A stretch of DNA of 64,000 nucleotides from the NCBI RefSeq assembly GCF_034555375.1, contig NZ_CP140706.1:4331001-4395000 (forward strand). Direction: 5' to 3'. The DNA comes from Pseudomonas sp. B33.4. GTDB lineage: Bacteria; Pseudomonadota; Gammaproteobacteria; Pseudomonadales; Pseudomonadaceae. Both the position numbers and the translations under genes were made by a program. A model generated the notes under the pieces. It saw only the letters and a program-made list of their open reading frames with translations, had not been told where the DNA came from and made no database searches. Positions 37,535 to 45,905 of the stretch are shown in pieces. Numbering within the stretch: position 1 is the first letter of the stretch; each line of letters begins with the position of its first letter.

Positions 37535-38848
37535 TCACCGCCGAGGCAACTCGATCACCACCTTCAACCCGCCCCACTCACTCTCGCCCAACACCAGCAA
37601 CCCACCCCACGTGTCGACAATGTCGCGCACAATCCCCAATCCCAAGCCATGCCCGTGGGTCTGCTCGTCCAGCCGCGTACCGCGACTGAACACCTCAGCA
37701 CGTTGCTCTTCAGGAATCCCCGGGCCGTCATCTTCCACGCTCAGCGCATAGCCATCCGTACGTTCGATCACCCTCAAACGCACCTCGGCATCCGCCCACT
37801 TGCAAGCGTTGTCGAGCAGATTGCCGAGCAGCTCGAGCAAATCCTCCCGATCCCATGGCAGTTGCAACCCTGCCGGCGCGACATAACTCAGCGCCAGATG
37901 CTCGCCATGAATCATGTTCAACGTCGCCAGCAACCCCGGCAGTTCCGCATCACAATCGAACAACGCGCCGGGCAGCGCATCACCGGACAACCGTGCCCGA
38001 TTGAGCTCGCGATTGAGCCGCTGCTGCACCTGCTCCAGCTGTTCCTTGAGGACCTTGCGCAACTCGGGATGGGCATCGAGCTTTTCGCTGGAGGCCAGGC
38101 TCAACAACACCGCCAACGGCGTTTTCAATGCATGCCCGAGATTGCCCAAGGCATTGCGTGAGCGCTTGAGGCTGTCCTCGGTATGCGCGAGCAAATGGTT
38201 GATCTGTGCCACCAATGGCTCCAACTCCACCGGCACCTGATCATCGAGTTGCGAGCGCTGGCCCTGCTGCAATTGCGCGATCTGCTCGCGGGCCTTTTCC
38301 AGCGGTTTCAACGCGCGGCGCACGGTCAAGCGCTGCAAGAACAAAATCAAAAGCAACGCCGCCAGACCGAGGCCCAGGCCGATCTGACGCATGCGCTGAA
38401 AGCTCTCGCGCACGGGCGTGTAGTCCTGCGCGACGCTGATCGAAATCGATTGGCCCAGGCGTCGATAGTCCGAACGCAGCACCAGCAATTGCTGACCGTC
38501 CGGGCCCAGTTGCAGATTGCTGTGCAGACCAGGATGGTCGAGCAACGGCAGGTCCTGATCCCACAACGAGCGCGAACGCCAATGGCTGTCGGCGAAATCG
38601 ATACGGAAATAATGCCCGGAAAACGGCCGCTGATAGGCCGGCGACAAATGCCGCTCATCCAGTTGCAGGCCTTGCGGGCCGCGCACCAAGGCCACCAGCA
38701 GACTTTCGCTGTCGTTGCGCAGACCGGCTTCCAGGTAGCGTTGCAACCCCACTTCGAACAACCACAGACTGGTTTGCGCCAGCACCACGCCGACGATCAC
38801 CATCACGCTGATCAAACCCAGGCTCAAGCGGCGCTGGATCGACCTCAC
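37535..38848 (-). CDS. bqsS: Sensor histidine kinase (BqsS/CarS-like)
   Basis: A 437-residue membrane kinase. The membrane helices are at about 9-30 and 160-178, and the periplasmic segment between them is about 130 residues. HAMP follows, then the phosphorylated His in [13 protein letters not shown] (about 246). ATP-binding boxes are [22 protein letters not shown] and [12 protein letters not shown]. It starts with GTG overlapping the regulator stop (GTGA). In gene order it corresponds to P. aeruginosa PA2656 (BqsS), which responds to ferrous iron and cations. The RExxE iron motif reported for BqsS is not visible in this periplasmic segment. Confidence 0.75.
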   Translation of the reverse strand: MRSIQRRLSLGLISVMVIVGVVLAQTSLWLFEVGLQRYLEAGLRNDSESLLVALVRGPQGLQLDERHLSPAYQRPFSGHYFRIDFADSHWRSRSLWDQDLPLLDHPGLHSNLQLGPDGQQLLVLRSDYRRLGQSISISVAQDYTPVRESFQRMRQIGLGLGLAALLLILFLQRLTVRRALKPLEKAREQIAQLQQGQRSQLDDQVPVELEPLVAQINHLLAHTEDSLKRSRNALGNLGHALKTPLAVLLSLASSEKLDAHPELRKVLKEQLEQVQQRLNRELNRARLSGDALPGALFDCDAELPGLLATLNMIHGEHLALSYVAPAGLQLPWDREDLLELLGNLLDNACKWADAEVRLRVIERTDGYALSVEDDGPGIPEEQRAEVFSRGTRLDEQTHGHGLGLGIVRDIVDTWGGLLVLGESEWGGLKVVIELPRR

Positions 38849-39513
38849 GAAGCTTTTCCGCCGAACAGGTAACCCTGGCCGCGACGGGTTTCGATCACGC
38901 TTTTGCCGAGCTTGCGGCGCAGGTGATTGACATGCACTTCGAGGACGTTGGAATCGCGCTCGGTCTCACCGTCGTAGAGGTGTTCGGCGAGGTGGCTTTT
39001 GGAAAGGATCTGCTCCGGGTGCAGCATGAAATAGCGCAACAGACGGAATTCGGCGGCAGTCAGTTGAATGTCGGCACCGTCGCGCACCACGCACTGGCGG
39101 CCCTCGTCCAGATGCAGTCCGGCAGCCTGCAACGTCGGCTGATTGGCCTGGCCTTTGGAACGCCGCAACAATGATTGAATGCGCAGTTGCAGCTCTTCGG
39201 GGTGGAAAGGTTTGGTCAGATAATCATCGGCGCCGGCTTTCAGGCCTTCGATGCGCTCGGCCCAGGAATCGCGCGCCGTGAGGATCAGCACCGGGATCGC
39301 CAGGCCGCCAGCACGCCATTGCGCGAGCACCTCAAGCCCTGGCACACCCGGCAGGCCGAGGTCGAGAATGATCAGGTCATAGGGCTCGCTGCTGCCCTGA
39401 TACAGCGCATCGCGGCCGTCCGCCAGCCAATCCACCGCGTAGCCTTGGCGTTGCAGGGCGGCGAGCAGTTCGTCGGCCAGCGGTACGTGGTCTTCCACCA
39501 ATAGCAAACGCAT
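38845..39513 (-). CDS. bqsR: Two-component response regulator (BqsR/CarR-like)
   Basis: A 222-residue OmpR/PhoB-type regulator. The receiver domain (1-118) has the phosphoacceptor Asp in [10 protein letters not shown] (about 51) and Lys in DDYLTKPF. The winged helix DNA-binding domain (about 130-220) has [21 protein letters not shown] and [10 protein letters not shown]. The 4-base overlap with the kinase gene shows co-translation. It lies just downstream of two PepSY genes, the arrangement of the P. aeruginosa bqs operon. Confidence 0.82.
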   Translation of the reverse strand: MRLLLVEDHVPLADELLAALQRQGYAVDWLADGRDALYQGSSEPYDLIILDLGLPGVPGLEVLAQWRAGGLAIPVLILTARDSWAERIEGLKAGADDYLTKPFHPEELQLRIQSLLRRSKGQANQPTLQAAGLHLDEGRQCVVRDGADIQLTAAEFRLLRYFMLHPEQILSKSHLAEHLYDGETERDSNVLEVHVNHLRRKLGKSVIETRRGQGYLFGGKAS

Positions 39514-39516
39514 CGA

Positions 39517-39828
39517 TCAATCTTCCTTGTCTTTCACAAGTTCGCCGGTATCGGCCTTCAAGTGCAACTCACGGGCGACACCTTCGACGGTGAGCAACTC
39601 GACTTCATAAATGTAGACGTCGTGTTTTTCTTCCAGCTCGACTTCCAGCAACTTTGCGCCGGGATAACGATCCATCGCCTGCTGCAGCACTTGCTCCAGC
39701 GGCAAGATCACGCCCTGCTTGCGCAGATTCAGGGCTTCGTCCGGACCGAGGTCGCGGGCCATGGCCGTCGAGCAACACATCACCAGCGCCAACGCCGTGC
39801 GGCGGGTGGCGCGAACATTAACCTTCAT
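39517..39828 (-). CDS. Small PepSY-domain exported protein (BqsP/BqsQ-like), second copy
   Basis: About 103 residues with a signal peptide ending AMARD (about 24). Next come a coiled segment with LGPDEALNLRKQGVILPLEQVLQQA and a PepSY-like beta strand pair (KLLEVELEEKHDVYIYEVELLT, then ELHLKADTGELVK). PepSY domains are thought to bind or inhibit partner proteins, or sense peptides, outside the cytoplasm. The gene's ATG shares a base with the stop of the upstream paralogue (TAATG) and lies 3 bases before the response regulator, so all four genes form one operon. Confidence 0.8.
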   Translation of the reverse strand: MKVNVRATRRTALALVMCCSTAMARDLGPDEALNLRKQGVILPLEQVLQQAMDRYPGAKLLEVELEEKHDVYIYEVELLTVEGVARELHLKADTGELVKDKED

Positions 39829-40136
39829 TACGTATCCTGATGATCCTTGAGAACCTGCCCAGTCACCGCGTCTAATTCCAGATCCCACTCCAGCCCCTGC
39901 GGATCACGCATTTCGATCTGGTAGATGTACTTGCCGTACTGCTCTTCCAGCTCGGTGTCGGTGATCGTCGAACCCGGATGTTTGGCCAACGCAGTGGCGT
40001 TGAGCTTCTCGAAGGAGACGATAGTACCAGCGTCACGCAGACGCAGGGCTTCGTCAGGGCCGAGATCGCGGGCGTGGGCGAGGCTGGCAGTGAAACCGAT
40101 GATCGAGGCAATGGACAGGGCAGTCAGGGTTTTCAT
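39828..40136 (-). CDS. Small PepSY-domain exported protein (BqsP/BqsQ-like), first copy
   Basis: A 102-residue exported protein with signal peptide ending LAHARD (about 23). It shares the block ARDLGPDEAL and the pattern LEEQYGKYIYQIEM...LELDAVTGQVLK with its neighbour, so the two arose by duplication. A clear GGAG ribosome-binding site sits before the ATG. It leads the operon PepSY-PepSY-regulator-kinase. In P. aeruginosa such proteins are BqsR targets, so this operon is probably self-regulated. Confidence 0.82.
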   Translation of the reverse strand: MKTLTALSIASIIGFTASLAHARDLGPDEALRLRDAGTIVSFEKLNATALAKHPGSTITDTELEEQYGKYIYQIEMRDPQGLEWDLELDAVTGQVLKDHQDT

Positions 40137-40242
40137 GGTGTCTCCGTATTTTTATGTGTTGCTTCACGGTGGGCACCTTAGCGGGATGAACTTAACTGAA
40201 ACTGAATTGCCATCATTGCTCCAGCTCAACACATGCCCCCGT

Positions 40243-40326
40243 GTAGGAGCTGCCGCAGGCTGCGATCTTTTGATCTTGTCTTTTAAAAACAAAATCAAAA
40301 GATCGCAGCCTGCGGCAGCTCCTACA
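40243..40326. repeat. Palindromic REP doublet (TGTAGGAGCTGCCGC family)
   Basis: Outward TGTAGGAG ends and loop CTTTTAAAAAC. It lies between the divergent PepSY operon and the patatin-like gene, close to the start of the latter. Confidence 0.95.
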
Positions 40327-40379
40327 GGATTTTGTAACATGTGCTTATAATTGTTCGCTTGCTAACGATCGAGACCGGT

Positions 40380-41459
40380 ATGACCGCCATCCACATCAAA
40401 TTCCCCGCCCTCACCCTCAAGGCCGGCCCACGCGCCATGGCGAGGATTCGTGCGCAAGGCCTGAACGCTGCCGACGTCGGCACCCTGCCCGGCGCCGCCG
40501 GTGGGCCAAAGGCGTTGGGCATTCAGGGGCTGGACCTGGCGCTGTTCGGTGAATGGCTACCGAGCGCACCGCGCGAACGCTCGCTGATCGGCGCCTCGGT
40601 CGGTTCCTGGCGGTTTGCAAGTGCCTGTCTGCCGGACGCCGCCGAAGGCATCCGCCGTCTCGGCCATCTGTACGCCGAGCAGCACTTCAACAAAGGCGTG
40701 ACCATGGCCGAGATCAGTCAGAGCTCGCAGCGCATGCTCAACGACCTGCTCGATGGCCGCGACGCGAGCATCCTCGACAACGCGCATTACCGCTTGAACA
40801 TCATGGTGGTGAAAAGCCAAGGACGTCTGGCTGATGACCATCGCGGCCGTCTCGGTCTGGCACTGGGCTCGGTGATCGCCGACAACCTGCGCGGCCGCGC
40901 ACGGCTGTCACGGCACTTCGAACGGCTGATCATCCACGACCCGCGCCTCGCCCCACCGGTGAATGCGCTGAACGATTTCCCGTCGCGCTTCGTCGCGCTA
41001 AATGCCGGTAACTTACGTCAGGCGCTGCTGGCCTCGGGCTCGATCCCGATGGTCATGCAAGGCGTGCGCGATCTGCCGGGTGCCGGCGCTGGCACCTTCC
41101 GCGACGGCGGTCTGCTCGACTATCACCTCGACCTGCCCTACAGCGGCGACGGCATCGTGCTCTATCCGCACTTTACCGACCGGGTGATTCCCGGCTGGTT
41201 CGACAAGACCCTGCCGTGGCGCAAGGCCTCGGTGGAGCGCCTGCAGGACGTGCTGTTGCTCGCGCCGTCCAAGGAATATCTGGCGCGCCTGCCCTACGGC
41301 AAACTGCCCGACCGCAATGACTTCAAACGCTTCATGGGCGATGCGCCGGGCCGGCAGAAATACTGGCACGCGGCGATGGACGAGAGCCGTCGCCTCGGTG
41401 ATGAGTTTCTCGAACTGACTGCCAATGGTCGCCTCGCCGAGCGCTTGCTGACCCTTTAG
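40380..41459 (+). CDS. Patatin-like phospholipase family protein
   Basis: A 359-residue soluble protein starting MTAIHIKF. It has the serine hydrolase elbow GASVGSWR (about 74) in GXSXG form, an oxyanion-like loop GAAGGPKAL (about 41-49) and the catalytic-Asp motif RDGGLLD (about 242). The Ser-Asp dyad and the order of motifs are those of patatin-like phospholipases. No signal peptide, secretion signal or effector partner is present, so it probably acts inside the cell. Its start lies 54 bases after a palindromic repeat. Confidence 0.8.
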   Translation: MTAIHIKFPALTLKAGPRAMARIRAQGLNAADVGTLPGAAGGPKALGIQGLDLALFGEWLPSAPRERSLIGASVGSWRFASACLPDAAEGIRRLGHLYAEQHFNKGVTMAEISQSSQRMLNDLLDGRDASILDNAHYRLNIMVVKSQGRLADDHRGRLGLALGSVIADNLRGRARLSRHFERLIIHDPRLAPPVNALNDFPSRFVALNAGNLRQALLASGSIPMVMQGVRDLPGAGAGTFRDGGLLDYHLDLPYSGDGIVLYPHFTDRVIPGWFDKTLPWRKASVERLQDVLLLAPSKEYLARLPYGKLPDRNDFKRFMGDAPGRQKYWHAAMDESRRLGDEFLELTANGRLAERLLTL

Positions 41460-41544
41460 TCAGCACGGCCAAACACAAGCTGGTAAACTCGCCGCCTGCC
41501 CGAATCGCCGCGGCGAACGCCATCTGAACAGAGCCGAAAATACT

Positions 41545-41901
41545 GTGGAAATCTTCAAGGAATTTACTTTCGAATCCGCCCACCGCCTGCCGCACGTCCC
41601 GGACGGCCACAAGTGCGGACGTCTGCACGGTCACTCGTTCAAAGTGGCGCTTCACCTCAGCGGCGACCTCGATCCGCACACTGGCTGGATCCGTGATTTT
41701 TCCGAGATCAAAGCGATCTTCAAGCCGTTGTACGAGCGTCTCGATCACAACTACCTGAACGACATTCCCGGCCTGGAAAACCCGACCAGCGAAGTGCTGG
41801 CCAAATTCATCTGGAATGAAATGAAGCCATTGCTGCCGGAATTGAGCGCGATCCGCATTCACGAGACGTGCACCAGCGGTTGCATCTATCGCGGCGAATA
41901 A
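41545..41901 (+). CDS. queD: 6-carboxy-5,6,7,8-tetrahydropterin synthase
   Basis: A 118-residue enzyme of queuosine synthesis that converts dihydroneopterin triphosphate to 6-carboxytetrahydropterin. The zinc ligands are the His in ESAHRLP and those in GRLHGHSF. The catalytic Cys is in HKCGRLHGH and the Glu in HETCTSGC. It starts at GTG in TACTGTGGAAATC and is of normal length. The gene stands alone before a terminator-bearing repeat region. Confidence 0.93.
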   Translation: MEIFKEFTFESAHRLPHVPDGHKCGRLHGHSFKVALHLSGDLDPHTGWIRDFSEIKAIFKPLYERLDHNYLNDIPGLENPTSEVLAKFIWNEMKPLLPELSAIRIHETCTSGCIYRGE

Positions 41902-41918
41902 CCCAACACAAATCCCCG

Positions 41919-42004
41919 TGTAGGAGCTGCCGAAGGCTGCGATCTTTTGATCTTGTTTATTTACATTCAAGATCAAAAGATCGCAGCCTTCGGCAGCTCC
42001 TACA
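41919..42004. repeat. Palindromic REP doublet (TGTAGGAGCTGCCGA family)
   Basis: Outward ends, loop TTTATTTACATTC. It follows queD and precedes a separate intrinsic terminator. Confidence 0.95.
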
Positions 42005-42021
42005 GGGGATAGTTGTAGAGA

Positions 42022-42044
42022 ACAGCCTTCACGGCTGTTTTTTT
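42022..42044 (+). terminator. Intrinsic terminator after queD
   Basis: ACAGCCTTCACGGCTGT makes a short stem followed by seven T. It lies about 120 bases after queD and 45 before the next gene. Confidence 0.88.
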
Positions 42045-42087
42045 ACGCCTATGCTTTTTGGCTCCCACCCGCCAAGAGGACAGCCCC

Positions 42088-42900
42088 ATGACAGACTGGC
42101 TGCTGGATCAGGTCTTTGACTTCAATGGCCGACAGGTGCGTTACGCCATACACGGCGACGGCCCGCCGCTGGTGTTCGTGCATGGCACGCCGTTTTCGTC
42201 GTACGTGTGGCACCGGATTGCGCCGCATTTTTTTGCCACACACCGCGTGCATTACTTCGACCTGCTCGGCTACGGACGCTCCGAGCAACCCGACGCGGAT
42301 GTCTCACTCGGCGTGCAAAACCAACTGTTGGCGCAACTGCTCGATCACTGGAATCTGCAACACCCGGACGTGGTGGGCCACGACTTCGGCGGCGCCACCG
42401 TGCTGCGCGCACATCTGCTCAACGGCAAGGATTACCGCAGCCTGACCCTGATCGATCCGGTGGCGCTGACGCCGTGGGGTTCGCCATTTGTGCAGCATGT
42501 GCGTCAGCATGAAGCGGCCTTCAGCGGCCTGCCCGACTACATCCAGCGCGCCATCGTGCCGACCTATATTCGCGGGGCGATTCACCGTGATATTGCCGAT
42601 GACGAAATGGCGCCCTACGTGCAGCCATGGCTCGGCGATCCGGGGCAAGCGGCTTTCTATCGGCAGATTGCGCAGATGGACGAGCGCTATACCCGTGAGG
42701 CCGAAAGTTTGTACCCGACGATCCGCTGTCCGGTACAGATTCTCTGGGGCGAAGAGGATCAGTGGATTCCCATCGAACGTGGCCGAGCGTTACATCAAAT
42801 GATCCCGGGATCACAATTCCACCCGATTGCCAACGCCGGCCACCTCGTCCAGGAAGACGCCCCCGAAGCCATCGTCGCTGCCCTGCTGCGCTTCCTCTGA
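42088..42900 (+). CDS. Alpha/beta-fold hydrolase with Asp nucleophile
   Basis: A 270-residue soluble hydrolase. The oxyanion segment is VFVHGTPFSSYVW (about 29-41). The nucleophile elbow is VGHDFGGAT (about 97), where Asp replaces the usual Ser. The acid is in WGEEDQWIP and the catalytic His in NAGHLVQED. An Asp nucleophile is characteristic of haloalkane dehalogenases, fluoroacetate dehalogenases and epoxide hydrolases; the FGG continuation does not settle which. The ATG has AAGAGGA upstream. Neighbours give no clue to a pathway. Confidence 0.85.
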   Translation: MTDWLLDQVFDFNGRQVRYAIHGDGPPLVFVHGTPFSSYVWHRIAPHFFATHRVHYFDLLGYGRSEQPDADVSLGVQNQLLAQLLDHWNLQHPDVVGHDFGGATVLRAHLLNGKDYRSLTLIDPVALTPWGSPFVQHVRQHEAAFSGLPDYIQRAIVPTYIRGAIHRDIADDEMAPYVQPWLGDPGQAAFYRQIAQMDERYTREAESLYPTIRCPVQILWGEEDQWIPIERGRALHQMIPGSQFHPIANAGHLVQEDAPEAIVAALLRFL

Positions 42901-42917
42901 CCCAACACCTATCCACC

Positions 42918-43002
42918 TGTAGGAGCTGCCGAAGGCTGCGACCTTTTGACTTTGCTTTAAAAAAACAAGATCAAAAGATCGCAGCCTTCGGCAGCTCCTA
43001 CA
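42918..43002. repeat. Palindromic REP doublet (TGTAGGAGCTGCCGA family)
   Basis: The left arm has two changes (GCGACCTTTTGACTTT), the right arm is canonical. It lies between the hydrolase and codB genes. Confidence 0.92.
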
Positions 43003-43083
43003 TTGGGCTTCGGTGCGTTCAGGTGCACTGTTTTCGCGCCAAATATCACCGCCTCGTCTATACCTACGCGCAATGCCGTAGCT

Positions 43084-43098
43084 TGGCACGACCACTGC
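43084..43098 (+). promoter_or_regulatory. Candidate sigma-54 promoter of codBA
   Basis: TGGCACGACCACTGC matches the -24/-12 consensus with the invariant GG and GC exactly ten bases apart. It is 43 bases upstream of codB. GGTGC half-sites that could bind NtrC lie at 43012 and 43022, but no clean palindrome is seen. Confidence 0.72.
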
Positions 43099-43140
43099 AA
43101 CCCTCCCCCGCGTCTCCTCTCTTCCAGCAAGGACCGCCCC

Positions 43141-44412
43141 ATGACGCAGAACGCTCCCGGCAACGATTACCCCCTCAGCGAAGTCCCGATGCATGCGCGT
43201 AAAGGCCTCGCCTCGACGGCGATGGTGTTACTGGGCTTCACGTTTTTCACTGCAACCATGTTTGCCGGCGGCAAGCTCGGTGTGGCGTTCAGTTTCGGCG
43301 AGATGATGGCGGTGATCATCGTCGGCAATCTGCTGCTTGGGTTGTATGCCGCAGGTTTGGGTTACATCGCCTTCAAAAGCGGTCTTAACTCGGTGCTGAT
43401 GGGGCGTTTCTGCTTCGGCGAAGTCGGTAGCAAGCTCAGCGACCTGATCCTCGGCTTCACCCAGATCGGCTGGTACGCCTGGGGCACGGCGACGGCAGCC
43501 GTAGTCATCGGCAAATACTTCGATCTCGATGAAGGCACGGTACTCGGCCTGATGGTGTTGTTCGGCCTGATGTTCTGCGCCACGGCGTACGTCGGTTATC
43601 GTGGGCTGGAGATTCTGTCGTACATCGCCGTGCCGGCAATGATGTTGCTGCTGATGCTGTCGATGTGGGTGGCGACGGTAAAAGTCGGTGGTTTCGAGGG
43701 TTTGCTCAGTGTGGTGCCGAGCGGTTCGCTGGACTGGTCAACGGCGATCACACTAGTGTTCGGCACCTTCGTCAGCGGCGCAACGCAAGCGACCAACTGG
43801 ACGCGTTTTTCACGTTCGGCGCGGGTCGCGGTGCTGGCCAGCCTGATCGGTTTCTTCATCGGCAATGGCCTGATGGTGCTGATCGGCGCGTACGGCGCGA
43901 TCGTCTACCAACAACCGGACGTGGTTGAAGTGCTGCTTTTGCAGGGTTTCGCCATGGCCGCGATGGCCATGCTGTTGCTGAACATCTGGAGCACGCAGGA
44001 CAACACCATCTACAACTTCGCCGTCGCCGGGTGCAACCTGCTGCGCACTGGCCGGCGCAAGACCGTGACCCTCGCTGGCGCGGTGATCGGCACCTTGCTC
44101 GCTCTGCTGGGCATGTACGACATGCTCGTGCCGTATCTGATTCTGCTCGGCACGGTGATTCCGCCGATTGGCGGAGTGATCATGGCGGACTTTTTCTTCC
44201 GTTGGCGTGGGCGTTATCCGCGCCTGGCCGACGCACGGTTGCCGGCGTTCAACTGGCCGGGCCTTGGGGCCTACGCCGTCGGCACGGTCGCCGCTTTCAG
44301 CTCGCCATGGGTCGCGCCGCTGGTAGGCATCGCTGCTGCCGCGCTAACGTATGTCATCGTCACCGGCGTGCTCGGCGCTCGCAGCGCGACCGCGCCACTA
44401 CAAGACCTATAA
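43141..44412 (+). CDS. codB: Cytosine permease
   Basis: A 423-residue inner-membrane carrier of the NCS1 family with about 12 helices, starting MTQNAPGNDYPL, with AAGGA upstream. GWYAWGTATAAVVIGKY, QATNWTRFSRSA (substrate loop) and LLNIWSTQDNTIYNFA are NCS1 hallmarks. It imports cytosine with a cation. codA follows after 15 bases, confirming the substrate. A sigma-54 promoter implies nitrogen control. Confidence 0.93.
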   Translation: MTQNAPGNDYPLSEVPMHARKGLASTAMVLLGFTFFTATMFAGGKLGVAFSFGEMMAVIIVGNLLLGLYAAGLGYIAFKSGLNSVLMGRFCFGEVGSKLSDLILGFTQIGWYAWGTATAAVVIGKYFDLDEGTVLGLMVLFGLMFCATAYVGYRGLEILSYIAVPAMMLLLMLSMWVATVKVGGFEGLLSVVPSGSLDWSTAITLVFGTFVSGATQATNWTRFSRSARVAVLASLIGFFIGNGLMVLIGAYGAIVYQQPDVVEVLLLQGFAMAAMAMLLLNIWSTQDNTIYNFAVAGCNLLRTGRRKTVTLAGAVIGTLLALLGMYDMLVPYLILLGTVIPPIGGVIMADFFFRWRGRYPRLADARLPAFNWPGLGAYAVGTVAAFSSPWVAPLVGIAAAALTYVIVTGVLGARSATAPLQDL

Positions 44413-44427
44413 AAAAGGATTCGCCTG

Positions 44428-45675
44428 ATGCACATCATCAACGCCCGTTTGCGCAACCAGGAAGGGTTGCACGAATTGCACCTTGAAGACGGTCTGATCC
44501 ACAGCATCGCCCGCCAGACCGAAGCGCCGACCCTCGGCCCGGATGACCTCGACGCCGGCGGCAATCTGGTGGTGCCGCCCTTCGTCGAACCACACATTCA
44601 CCTCGACGCCACCCTCACCGCCGGCGAGCCGCGCTGGAACATGAGCGGCACGCTGTTCGAAGGCATCGAGTGCTGGGGCGAGCGCAAGGTCACCATCACC
44701 GAAGAAGACACCAAGACCCGCGCGAAGAAAACCATTCAGACCCTGGCCGCCCACGGCATCCAGCACGTGCGCACCCACGTCGACGTCACCGACCCGCAAC
44801 TCACCGCGCTCAAAGCCATGCTCGAAGTGCGCGAAGAAAGCCGTCACCTGATCGACCTGCAAATCGTCGCGTTCCCGCAGGAGGGCATCGAGTCGTTCCG
44901 CAACGGGCGCGAGCTGATGGAAGAAGCGATCCGCATGGGTGCGGACGTGGTCGGCGGCATTCCGCATTTCGAGTACACCCGCGATCAGGGCGTCAGTTCG
45001 GTGAAGTTCCTGATGGACCTGGCCGAGCGCACCGGCTGCCTGGTCGATGTGCATTGCGACGAAACCGACGACCCGCATTCACGCTTCCTCGAAGTGCTCG
45101 CCGAAGAAGCACGCAGCCGCGACATGGGCGCACTGGTCACCGCCAGCCACACCACGGCGATGGGTTCTTACGACAACGCTTACTGCGCGAAACTGTTCCG
45201 TTTGCTCGGGCATTCCGGGATCAGTTTTGTCTCCTGCCCGACCGAAAGCATCCACCTGCAAGGACGCTTCGACAACTTCCCCAAACGCCGGGGTGTAACC
45301 CGCGTGAATGAGCTGCTCGAAGCCGGGATGAACGTGTGTTTCGGCCAGGATTCCATCGTCGACCCGTGGTATCCGCTGGGCAACGGTAACATCCTGCGCG
45401 TGCTCGAAGCCGGGCTGCACATCTGCCATATGCTCGGTTATCGCAACCTGCAGAGTGCGCTGGATCTGGTCACCGACAACAGTGCCAAAGCGATGCACTT
45501 GGGCGAGCGTTATGGTCTGGAACAGGGGCGTCCGGCGAATCTGCTGATTCTGTCGGCGGACAGCGATTACGAGGTGATCCGCAGTCAGGGCTTGCCGTTG
45601 TATTCGATTCGCGGTGGCAAGGTGTTGATGAAGCGGCAGATGCCGGTGGTGGAGTTTGCCCCGCAACTGATTTGA
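44428..45675 (+). CDS. codA: Cytosine deaminase
   Basis: A 415-residue amidohydrolase converting cytosine to uracil and ammonia. Metal ligands are seen in PHIHLDATL, DVHCDETDDP and ASHTTAMGSY, with the catalytic Asp in FGQDSIVDPW and Glu in the DETD region. It is of normal family length. Ammonia release fits the nitrogen-regulated promoter upstream. Confidence 0.96.
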   Translation: MHIINARLRNQEGLHELHLEDGLIHSIARQTEAPTLGPDDLDAGGNLVVPPFVEPHIHLDATLTAGEPRWNMSGTLFEGIECWGERKVTITEEDTKTRAKKTIQTLAAHGIQHVRTHVDVTDPQLTALKAMLEVREESRHLIDLQIVAFPQEGIESFRNGRELMEEAIRMGADVVGGIPHFEYTRDQGVSSVKFLMDLAERTGCLVDVHCDETDDPHSRFLEVLAEEARSRDMGALVTASHTTAMGSYDNAYCAKLFRLLGHSGISFVSCPTESIHLQGRFDNFPKRRGVTRVNELLEAGMNVCFGQDSIVDPWYPLGNGNILRVLEAGLHICHMLGYRNLQSALDLVTDNSAKAMHLGERYGLEQGRPANLLILSADSDYEVIRSQGLPLYSIRGGKVLMKRQMPVVEFAPQLI

Positions 45676-45689
45676 ACGAACTTAAAAGA

Positions 45690-45719
45690 CAAGCCCGAAA
45701 ACCACGTCTTTCGGGCTTG
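45690..45719. terminator. Hairpin after codA, weak terminator
   Basis: CAAGCCCGAAA pairs with TTTCGGGCTTG over eight bases. No T run follows on the plus strand; on the minus strand TCTTTTAAG follows. It may still mark the end of the codBA message. Confidence 0.55.
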
Positions 45720-45905
45720 ACTGATGGCACTTCGCCAAGAAACATTCTGAATCACTTCCTTTTTACCCTTATAGACCGGGGACCTCCTCCCATGTGCGCA
45801 ACTTTTTGCGCAACTTTTTCCCTTTAACATCCAGCTCCTGTCTGCGTTCTCCAGACCGATGCAAAACGCCCGTGGATGACCGGCGTAAATCTCAAGGAGC
45901 CCGAG

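Noticed and set aside
45720..45740. Sigma-54-like TGGCAC near 45724 before vgrG
   Set aside because: No matching -12 element (TTGC) occurs at the required spacing.
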